From Chloroflexota bacterium (GTDB taxonomy: Bacteria > Chloroflexota > Dehalococcoidia > Lucifugimonadales > UBA826): a stretch of DNA of 5,031 nt. Both the position numbers and the translations under genes were made by a program. The stretch spans positions 52,163 through 57,193 of the forward strand of contig PAOO01000023.1 in assembly GCA_002708065.1 (NCBI GenBank), read 5' to 3'. Shown one piece after another: positions 1-5,031 of the stretch (its first letter is position 1; every line of letters begins with the position of its first letter). The notes beneath the pieces were generated by a model. The model searched no databases. It saw only the letters and a program-made list of their open reading frames with translations, and was not told where the DNA came from.

Positions 1-95
1 GTCCTATCGAGAACCACCTCATTTTCGGAAGTCCGCGAGACTGTAGAATCACAGTATTTCATATAGCTGTTTTCATAACAAAATAATTCGGTCAT
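1..95 (-). CDS. AlaX-like alanyl-tRNA editing protein, N-terminal fragment (runs off left edge)
   Basis: An open minus-strand frame starts with ATG at 95-93 and stays open to the window edge for 31 codons. The peptide begins MTELFCYENSYMKYC and ends ENEVVLDR. The last two bases (AC) force Thr as the next residue, giving VVLDRT. This pattern (short leader, a [YE]-x-[DN]-S-Y motif, then V-V-L-D-R-T about 20 residues later) is how AlaX proteins and the related AlaRS editing domain begin, before their FYPxGGGQ segment. AlaX proteins are free-standing enzymes that hydrolyse Ser or Gly mischarged on tRNA-Ala. An in-frame TAA at 113-111 limits the start; Met12 (codon at 62-60) is an alternative. The Shine-Dalgarno is weak (GAAAG just upstream). 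The gene is divergent from uvrA. Only the first strand and turn are visible and no zinc or catalytic motif lies in the window, so the assignment rests on N-terminal resemblance. Confidence 0.6.
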   Translation of the reverse strand, partial: MTELFCYENSYMKYCDSTVSRTSENEVVLDR

Positions 96-250
96 ACTTT
101 CAACAACTTGTTAGATCCAATTTGACTTGAGTGGCTGTGTAGGTTGGTCGCCCTGATTCAAAGATAGCCTGCTGGATTTTATGCGCACAAAACCATGGGG
201 TCAATGAAAGAATTCTTAAGGCTAATTATCATAAATATTGTGACTAGCGA

Positions 251-259
251 TGCTAGAAT
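251..259 (+). promoter_or_regulatory. Candidate extended -10 promoter element for uvrA
   Basis: TGCTAGAAT fits the extended -10 form TG-N-TANNAT and lies 35 bp before the uvrA ATG, which would give a leader of roughly 30 nt. No good -35 hexamer lies 16-18 bp upstream, which is tolerated for extended -10 promoters. The element overlaps a short odd palindrome, CTAGC-gat-GCTAG (244-256). This is a pattern match only; chance occurrence is quite possible in this AT-rich gap. Confidence 0.3.
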
Positions 260-294
260 TTGGAATAAGTATGTGTATATAGGGAAAAAAGCGC

Positions 295-3174
295 ATGGCA
301 TCTAGTAAACCAGCAAGAAACATCGTCGTGAAGGGTGCTCGAGAGCACAACCTAAAAAATGTTGATGTGACGATTCCCCGAAACAAGCTGGTTGTCATTA
401 CCGGAGTTTCCGGTTCTGGAAAAAGTTCCCTTGCATTCGACACCATTTACGCCGAAGGTCAACGTCGGTACGTAGAGTCTCTGTCCTCCTACGCTCGCCA
501 ATTCCTAGGGAGAATGCACAAGCCAGACGTAGATTACATAGACGGCCTATCACCTGCAATATCAATCGATCAAAAGGGCGTCTCCCACAATCCTCGGTCA
601 ACCGTTGGTACAGTTACAGAGATTTACGACTATTTGAGGCTTCTGTATGCAAGAGTAGGAACTCCTCACTGCTATAAATGTGGTCGATTAGTTCAGAAAC
701 AAACAGTGCAACAAATCGTAGATTCGATACTATCTCTACCTGAGAATACCCGAATTCAAATTCTTGCCCCAGTGGTGCGTCGGAGAAAAGGCGAACATCG
801 CGAGGTGTTCGAAGCCGCTAGAAAAGCGGGCTTTGTAAGAGTGAGAATCAACGGAAATGTAAGGGATCTCTCGAATGAATTCAACCTAGATAAGCAGAAG
901 TGGCACAACATTGATGTAGTAGTAGATCGGCTCGTGGTGAGCCCTTCTGTAGACAAAGTTAGAGTGACCGATTCCACAGAGGCCGCTCTTTCGCAAGCGG
1001 AAGGTGTAGTTCTAGTAGGTGTACAAGGCGGAGAAGAGCAGATTTACTCCGAAGCATTTGCGTGTGTTCATTGCAATGTAAGCTTCGGAGAGCTCGAACC
1101 TCGAACTTTCAGCTTCAACAATCCACATGGGGCCTGCTCTACTTGCACAGGTCTTGGGTTCAAAATGGTTGTCGATCCTGACTTAGTTATTCCAGACCAA
1201 TCCAAGTCGATAATTGACGGCGGAATCGAAGCTTGGTCCAGATCTGGCTCTATGTCACCTTGGTATATGAGCCAGTTGCGGTCGTTAGCAGACTCAGCTG
1301 GATTCGATCCATCTGACCCAATTCTTAAGATGAAGAAGAAAGATCTTAAACTGGTGCTGTTCGGGACTCAAGGAAAGCGCATACAGATTACCCACAAAAC
1401 CAGGCGCGGCAGGCGCTACAGGTGGAATACTAGATTCGAAGGCGTAATTAATAACCTGGAGAGGCGCTACACCGAAACTGAATCTGACAGCGTACGCACA
1501 GACATCGAGAGATATATGACATCGTTACCCTGCCAGGAGTGCAACGGCCAGCGTTTAAAGCCAGAATCTCTTGCCGTGACGGTGGCAGATGAAACCATCA
1601 TGGACATCACCAATAAATCGGTGCAAGTCTGTCATACATGGATTAAACATTTGGAAAGAGGTAGCGTTCTATCGTCTAGAGATTCGGTGATTGCATCACA
1701 AATATTGAAGGAAATAGATGCGAGATTAAAATTCCTACTCAATATCGGCTTAGATTATCTAACTCTCAGTCGAACCGCATCTACTCTGAGCGGAGGAGAA
1801 GCACAAAGGATCAGGTTAGCCACTCAAATTGGGTCAGGACTGATGGGTGTTCTTTACGTATGTGATGAGCCTTCAATCGGTCTTCATCCAGCTGATGATG
1901 ACCGACTTATAAACACGCTCAAAGGGCTTCGAGATGTGGGGAATACTGTCCTCATCGTTGAACACGACGAGGCGATCATGCGCGCAGCAGATCACATCGT
2001 AGACCTTGGTCCAGGAGCAGGGGAACATGGAGGAGAAATCGTAGCAGCTGGAACGCCGCGAAAAATAATGTCCAGTGTGGCGTCTCTGACTGGTCAATAC
2101 CTATCAGGAAGAAAGAAAATAAGCATTCCTCGCACTCGACGTACAACAAATGGTAATTCCCTCATAATTCGAGGTGCGAAGCAAAACAACCTGAAAGGTA
2201 TAGATGCCCACATTCCACTGGGTGTTTTAGTTTGTGTCACTGGTGTGTCTGGATCAGGAAAGAGCACCTTAATAAATGAGATCCTCTATAAGCGATTGGC
2301 CCAACATTTTTACAGGGCTAAGGATCGCCCGGGAGCGTTTGATTCGATTGATGGGCTGGAGCATATCGACAAAGTAGTTAATATCGACCAATCGCCTATC
2401 GGTCGGACCCCAAGAAGTAATCCCGCTACATACACTGGTACGTTTACACCGATTAGGGAATTGTTTGCCCAGGTACCGGAAGCAAGAAGCAGGGGATACA
2501 AGCCTGGAAGGTTCTCATTTAATGTCAAAGGAGGAAGATGCGAGGCATGCTCTGGAGACGGCCACATCAATATTGAAATGCAGTTTCTTCCTGATGTGAC
2601 GGTACCATGCGAAGAATGTGTGGGCGGCAGGTACAACAGAGAGGCCTTAGAGATACTATATAGAGGTGAAAGCATAGCCGATGTGCTTTCGATGACTGTG
2701 ACGGAGGCTCTGGAACTTTTCTCAAATATACCTCGAGTGAAAAACAAGCTACAGACGTTACAAGACGTAGGCCTCGGATATGTAAGGTTGGGGCAACCTG
2801 CCACTCAGCTAAGCGGCGGTGAAGCCCAGCGAGTAAAACTAGCAACGGAACTATCGAAAAGAGCGACTGGGCAGACTCTTTACATACTCGATGAACCAAC
2901 CACAGGGCTCTCCTTCGAAGACTGTTCTAATTTGCTGAAAGTGATGCATCGGCTAGTAGATTCAGGAAACTCTGTCGTGCTGATCGAACATCACCTGGAT
3001 CTAATCAAGAATGCCGACTGGCTAATTGACCTGGGACCTGGAGCTGGGGACAAAGGTGGCGAAATAGTCTGTGTAGGAACTCCTGAACAGGTCTCTGGTA
3101 TGAAGGAATCGCATACTGGTGAATATTTGAAACACATTCTCGATAATTTAGCTGTGAGTGAAGTCACAGGTTGA
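295..3174 (+). CDS. uvrA: UvrABC system protein A (excinuclease ABC subunit UvrA)
   Basis: UvrA is the dimeric DNA-damage sensor of nucleotide excision repair; with UvrB it scans DNA and loads UvrB at lesions. At 959 aa it has the usual length and two ABC ATPase modules. Module I has Walker [10 protein letters not shown] (37-45), signature [12 protein letters not shown] (498-509), Walker B ending [10 protein letters not shown] (523-532) and H-loop His557. Module II has Walker [10 protein letters not shown] (650-658), signature [13 protein letters not shown] (838-850), Walker [12 protein letters not shown] (862-872) and H-loop His899. CxxC pairs sit at 126/129, 257/260, 281/284, 413/416, 749/752 and 772/775, covering the structural zinc sites. 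The UvrB- and DNA-binding insertions between Walker A and signature I are present. ATG 295 is the start because TAG at 280-282 closes the frame just upstream; a modest AGGGA (281-285) lies 9 nt before it. One oddity is Ser873 where GLHF is usual. The gene is monocistronic here, and no classical LexA box was seen upstream. Confidence 0.98.
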   Translation: MASSKPARNIVVKGAREHNLKNVDVTIPRNKLVVITGVSGSGKSSLAFDTIYAEGQRRYVESLSSYARQFLGRMHKPDVDYIDGLSPAISIDQKGVSHNPRSTVGTVTEIYDYLRLLYARVGTPHCYKCGRLVQKQTVQQIVDSILSLPENTRIQILAPVVRRRKGEHREVFEAARKAGFVRVRINGNVRDLSNEFNLDKQKWHNIDVVVDRLVVSPSVDKVRVTDSTEAALSQAEGVVLVGVQGGEEQIYSEAFACVHCNVSFGELEPRTFSFNNPHGACSTCTGLGFKMVVDPDLVIPDQSKSIIDGGIEAWSRSGSMSPWYMSQLRSLADSAGFDPSDPILKMKKKDLKLVLFGTQGKRIQITHKTRRGRRYRWNTRFEGVINNLERRYTETESDSVRTDIERYMTSLPCQECNGQRLKPESLAVTVADETIMDITNKSVQVCHTWIKHLERGSVLSSRDSVIASQILKEIDARLKFLLNIGLDYLTLSRTASTLSGGEAQRIRLATQIGSGLMGVLYVCDEPSIGLHPADDDRLINTLKGLRDVGNTVLIVEHDEAIMRAADHIVDLGPGAGEHGGEIVAAGTPRKIMSSVASLTGQYLSGRKKISIPRTRRTTNGNSLIIRGAKQNNLKGIDAHIPLGVLVCVTGVSGSGKSTLINEILYKRLAQHFYRAKDRPGAFDSIDGLEHIDKVVNIDQSPIGRTPRSNPATYTGTFTPIRELFAQVPEARSRGYKPGRFSFNVKGGRCEACSGDGHINIEMQFLPDVTVPCEECVGGRYNREALEILYRGESIADVLSMTVTEALELFSNIPRVKNKLQTLQDVGLGYVRLGQPATQLSGGEAQRVKLATELSKRATGQTLYILDEPTTGLSFEDCSNLLKVMHRLVDSGNSVVLIEHHLDLIKNADWLIDLGPGAGDKGGEIVCVGTPEQVSGMKESHTGEYLKHILDNLAVSEVTG

Positions 3175-3382
3175 ATGAAAAGTGTCACATACTTTCTCAA
3201 AACTATCGGAAAGAATATTGGCTTTTGTCTCAAATCCATGCCTGAAATCCTTCATAGGCCCATCATTGTCCGCCTTAAACCCTTATGTTAGACTGATCCG
3301 CGCATAACGGCCCAAATATCACCATTGGCGGAAGGCCAAGCAAACGGCCGTGGGTTGGATGATATTATCGAAGACAACAATA

Positions 3383-3397
3383 AAATTGGCGCAATTT
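3383..3397. repeat. 15-bp odd palindrome upstream of the molybdoenzyme operon
   Basis: AAATTG-GCG-CAATTT has perfect 6-bp arms around a 3-bp centre. It overlaps the next palindrome by two bases. It lies 49-63 bp before the TTG start of the FAD subunit, where a regulator or activator site would be expected. No regulator family is recognised from it. Confidence 0.45.
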
Positions 3398-3405
3398 GTA
3401 TACAA
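3396..3405. promoter_or_regulatory. Putative GntR (FadR/FCD-type) operator
   Basis: TTGTATACAA is a perfect 10-bp palindrome. It agrees with the general operator form of FadR-subfamily GntR regulators (t-n-GT-x-AC-n-a, often seen as TTGTATACAA). It sits 41 bp before the start codon of the first subunit gene and contains TATACA, a possible -10 element, so a bound repressor would block transcription. The regulator gene is not in the window. The assignment comes from the motif alone. Confidence 0.45.
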
Positions 3406-3431
3406 CTAAATGCGCGGCAGTAATGAGTACT

Positions 3432-3438
3432 AAGGAGG
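3432..3438 (+). promoter_or_regulatory. Strong Shine-Dalgarno that fixes the TTG start
   Basis: AAGGAGG is a near-perfect Shine-Dalgarno 7 nt before the TTG at 3446-3448. It supports that rare start codon for the FAD subunit, because the first residues (MKWIDFEKPKS) are exactly where this family begins and no in-frame ATG or GTG lies nearby. Confidence 0.8.
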
Positions 3439-3445
3439 AAGAGTT

Positions 3446-4321
3446 TTGAAGTGGATCGATTTTGAAAAACCTAAATCTATTGACGAGGCTGTGAAATTGC
3501 TTTCGGGATCATCCGGTAATGCCCGTGCAATGGCTGGCGGAACAGACCTGATAGTAATGCTTCGAGTGGGACATCCTCGGGTGAACCCTGACGTCGTAGT
3601 TGATGTTAAAAGCATACCGGAACTCAATGAACTTAGCTACGATTCAGACAAAGGCCTGACCATAGGTGCGGCCGTTGAATGTTACAAGATTTACAATGAT
3701 GAAGACGTTAAGAAGCATTATCCTGCGATTCTGGATTCTGCAACTCTAATCGGGGGAACTCAGATTCAAGGCAGAGCATCCTTTGGTGGAAACTTATGCA
3801 ATGCGGCCCCAAGCGGCGATGCAATTCCGAATTTGATAGCTCATCGGGCAGTCGCTACGATTGCAGGTCCAAATGGCACAAGACAACTTCCAGTAGAGGA
3901 GGTTTGCACTGGCCCAGGGCAAACTAGCATTGGGAGTGACGAATTACTGGTTTCAATTAATCTCCCAAGTAACGGACAAGACTTCGGCGCCAACTACATT
4001 AGGTTCATTCCAAGAAATGAGATGGATATTGCAGTGGCAGGAGCCGGAGTGTCGGTAACAGTTGCAGGTGGGAAATTCACATCCGGTAGAGTTTGCCTTG
4101 CCTCCGTCGCTCCTACACCTTTATTCGTGAAAGAAGCCGGAGATACACTAGTTGGGAAGCCAGTTGGTGAAGAGGCGATACAAGACGCTGCAAATCTAGC
4201 AAAAGAAGCATCGAAACCTATTTCTGATATGAGAGGCACAGCGGAGTACCGTAAGCACTTATGTGAAGTACTCACGCGCCGCGCTTTGAATACAGCAGTC
4301 GAACGAGCACAGGGGAGTTAA
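3446..4321 (+). CDS. FAD-binding (medium) subunit of a xanthine dehydrogenase / CO dehydrogenase-family molybdenum hydroxylase (CoxM-like)
   Basis: This 291-aa protein is the electron-exit subunit: its FAD receives electrons from the [2Fe-2S] clusters and passes them to an acceptor. It opens with the typical W-x-DF-x-KPKSIDEAV stretch (3-15), which marks the FAD-binding domain of the CoxM/XdhB (PCMH-type) fold. The two flavin pyrophosphate-binding segments are visible: AGGTDL (30-35) and ASFGGNLCNAAPSGD (111-125). The usual TIGGN is here SFGGN. The C-terminal part (about 183-288) matches the CO-dehydrogenase flavoprotein C-terminal domain and includes the conserved RGTAEYRKHL (263-272). The length is normal for a stand-alone subunit. 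It starts with TTG behind a strong Shine-Dalgarno and ends 4 nt before the [2Fe-2S] gene, as first gene of the operon. There is no signal peptide, so it is cytoplasmic. The family is clear; the substrate is not, and coxM would overstate what is known. Confidence 0.93.
   Translation: MKWIDFEKPKSIDEAVKLLSGSSGNARAMAGGTDLIVMLRVGHPRVNPDVVVDVKSIPELNELSYDSDKGLTIGAAVECYKIYNDEDVKKHYPAILDSATLIGGTQIQGRASFGGNLCNAAPSGDAIPNLIAHRAVATIAGPNGTRQLPVEEVCTGPGQTSIGSDELLVSINLPSNGQDFGANYIRFIPRNEMDIAVAGAGVSVTVAGGKFTSGRVCLASVAPTPLFVKEAGDTLVGKPVGEEAIQDAANLAKEASKPISDMRGTAEYRKHLCEVLTRRALNTAVERAQGS
4311..4317 (+). promoter_or_regulatory. Ribosome-binding site of the [2Fe-2S] subunit gene, inside the FAD-subunit gene
   Basis: AGGGGAG lies 8 nt before ATG 4326 and within the last codons of the preceding gene. 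The stop (4319-4321) and the next start are 4 nt apart, so translational coupling is likely. Confidence 0.6.
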
Positions 4322-4325
4322 ATAG

Positions 4326-4805
4326 ATGCCAGGGAAAACCTACGTACAAACTACAATTAATGGGGAACAAGTTGAATTCTTGTGCGAACCCCGCCAGAGC
4401 CTACTGGAGTGCCTTAGAGACGAAATCGGGCTTACTGGCACAAAAGAAGGTTGCAATGATGGGAACTGTGGTGCCTGCACAGTAAATATGGATGGAAGAA
4501 TCGTAACCGCCTGTCTTGTCCTGGGAGTAGAGGCAGAAGGCGCTAACATAGAGACGATTGAAGGGGTAGCGGATGGTAGCAACCTGCACCCCATTCAGCT
4601 GGCTTTCCTGGAGAACGCTGCACTTCAGTGCGGTATATGCACTCCGGGCTTCATTGTCTCTTCAAAAGCTTTGCTGGAGCAAAACCCTGACCCAACAGAA
4701 CATGAAATTAGATTCTGGTTGGCTAACAACCTCTGCCGGTGTACCGGATACGACAAGATCGTTAGAGCTGTACAAGACGCTGCCAAGAGATTGCAGGAGG
4801 CCTAA
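4326..4805 (+). CDS. [2Fe-2S] (small) subunit of a xanthine dehydrogenase / CO dehydrogenase-family molybdenum hydroxylase (CoxS-like)
   Basis: This 159-aa protein carries electrons from the molybdenum centre to the FAD subunit through two [2Fe-2S] clusters. The N-terminal plant-ferredoxin-like domain holds the first set of ligands, C43-x4-C48-x2-C51-x11-C63, in the EGCNDGNCGACTV context. The C-terminal four-helix domain holds the second set, C102-x2-C105 in QCGICTPGFI and C137-x-C139 in NNLCRCTGY. Gln101 is the conserved residue beside the molybdopterin-cytosine cofactor. All eight ligands are present, so the protein should be functional. Its length is normal for the family. It has no signal peptide and is cytoplasmic. 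It starts at ATG behind AGGGGAG, 4 nt after the FAD gene, and is followed after 6 nt by the catalytic subunit. Related enzymes with the same subunit include CO dehydrogenase, nicotine and quinoline oxidoreductases and 4-hydroxybenzoyl-CoA reductase, so the protein does not identify the substrate. Confidence 0.95.
   Translation: MPGKTYVQTTINGEQVEFLCEPRQSLLECLRDEIGLTGTKEGCNDGNCGACTVNMDGRIVTACLVLGVEAEGANIETIEGVADGSNLHPIQLAFLENAALQCGICTPGFIVSSKALLEQNPDPTEHEIRFWLANNLCRCTGYDKIVRAVQDAAKRLQEA
4796..4800 (+). promoter_or_regulatory. Ribosome-binding site of the catalytic subunit gene
   Basis: GGAGG lies inside the last codons of the [2Fe-2S] gene, 11 nt before ATG 4812. The spacing is a little long, but this is the only good candidate, and the layout repeats that of the previous junction. 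Confidence 0.55.
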
Positions 4806-4811
4806 AGAAAT

Positions 4812-5031
4812 ATGACAACTATCGATAACGAGAGCAATGTAGTTCTAGCAACAAATACGGATTTCAAAGTGGTCGGGACGAGACCAGTCAGACATGACGG
4901 AACCGACAAGGTAACAGGAAGGGCTCTGTACGGTGCAGATTACGATGCCTCAGGACTGCTACATGGGAAAATTCTTAGAAGCCCACACGCTCATGCTGTA
5001 ATTAAATCTATCAACACGAGCAAGGCTGAAA
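4812..5031 (+). CDS. Molybdopterin-binding (large, catalytic) subunit of the same molybdenum hydroxylase, N-terminal fragment (CoxL/XdhA-like; runs off right edge)
   Basis: Only the first 73 codons (plus one base) of what is normally a protein of about 750-800 aa are in the window. After a short unconserved leader it shows the family's opening motifs: VVGTRPVRHDGTDKVTG (20-36), the YGADYD stretch (40-45) and LHGKILRSPHAHA (50-62). This is the start of the aldehyde oxidase / xanthine dehydrogenase a/b hammerhead domain. In the complete enzyme this subunit binds the Mo-molybdopterin-cytosine dinucleotide cofactor and hydroxylates the substrate. It begins 6 nt after the [2Fe-2S] gene, completing the FAD - FeS - Mo order seen in coxMSL-type operons. 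The active-site loop that separates form I CO dehydrogenase from other members lies far beyond the edge. The family is therefore secure and the substrate unknown. Confidence 0.93.
   Translation, partial: MTTIDNESNVVLATNTDFKVVGTRPVRHDGTDKVTGRALYGADYDASGLLHGKILRSPHAHAVIKSINTSKAE

Larger units (their letters stand above)
3175..3445. other. Intergenic region between uvrA and the molybdoenzyme operon
   Basis: No convincing gene is present. There is no stem followed by a T-run to act as an intrinsic terminator for uvrA. The only hairpin-like segment in the middle is short: TTGGC (3325-3329) pairing with GCCAA (3335-3339) across a 5-nt loop, with no T-tract. The right-hand part (3383-3405) carries the two palindromes listed separately and should hold the operon promoter, although no good -35/-10 pair is evident. 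A TATACA (3399-3404) inside the second palindrome could serve as a -10. Confidence 0.6.

Noticed and set aside
68..80. TGTT-N5-AACA dyad considered as an operator or SOS-like site
   Set aside because: The 4-bp arms are weak, and the dyad lies within the first codons of the divergent AlaX-like frame rather than in the intergenic region.
1..86. Plus-strand frame open from the left edge to TAA at 84-86 (27 codons)
   Set aside because: Considered as the tail of an upstream gene. The peptide shows no recognisable motif, and the opposite strand gives a much better family match.
2310..2804. 164-codon antisense open frame inside uvrA
   Set aside because: It lies wholly opposite a strongly conserved uvrA segment and its translation resembles no known family. 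It is a shadow of the uvrA codon pattern, as are the other antisense frames across uvrA and the operon genes.
3175..3291. 38-codon plus-strand frame starting directly after the uvrA stop (TGAATG junction; begins MKSVTYFLK)
   Set aside because: The TGA-ATG arrangement could suggest coupling, but there is no proper Shine-Dalgarno, the peptide is very short with no recognisable motif, and nothing else supports it as coding.
3325..3339. TTGGC / GCCAA hairpin considered as a uvrA terminator
   Set aside because: The stem is only 5 bp, no T-run follows, and it lies about 150 bp past the stop codon. It does not look like an intrinsic terminator.
4573..4815. 80-codon plus-strand frame overlapping the [2Fe-2S] subunit in another frame
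   Set aside because: It overlaps the region encoding the second cluster ligands and shows no family motif. It is an out-of-frame shadow.

Overview
The window comes from a bacterial chromosome of moderate GC content. It carries a DNA-repair gene, the edge of a divergent gene, and the first part of a molybdenum-hydroxylase operon. The UvrA sequence style and the FAD - [2Fe-2S] - Mo subunit order with a short [2Fe-2S] subunit would fit an uncultured Chloroflexota lineage (Dehalococcoidia / SAR202-like). That placement is a low-confidence impression from family resemblance and was not computed.

Layout. Positions 1-95 on the minus strand hold the first 31 codons of a gene that runs off the left edge. 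Its N-terminus looks like an AlaX-type alanyl-tRNA editing protein. A 199-bp divergent intergenic region (96-294) follows, with one candidate extended -10 element facing right. Positions 295-3174 encode a full-length UvrA (959 aa), the damage-recognition ATPase of nucleotide excision repair, with both ATPase modules and all zinc-binding CxxC pairs. A 271-bp gap (3175-3445) has no convincing gene or terminator. Near its right end are two overlapping perfect palindromes; one (TTGTATACAA) has the form of a GntR/FadR-type operator.

Positions 3446 to the right edge form a tight operon of three genes: an FAD-binding subunit (TTG start behind a strong Shine-Dalgarno), a [2Fe-2S] subunit, and the N-terminus of the molybdopterin-binding catalytic subunit. 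The gaps are 4 and 6 nt, and each ribosome-binding site lies inside the end of the preceding gene. Together they encode a heterotrimeric xanthine dehydrogenase / CO dehydrogenase-family enzyme. Electrons would pass from the Mo site through two [2Fe-2S] clusters to FAD. The substrate cannot be named, because the catalytic subunit is cut before its active-site loop.

I found no clearly undescribed system. The most useful observations are the partial AlaX-like gene at the left edge, the palindrome pair ahead of the molybdoenzyme operon, and a His-to-Ser change after the second Walker B motif of UvrA.
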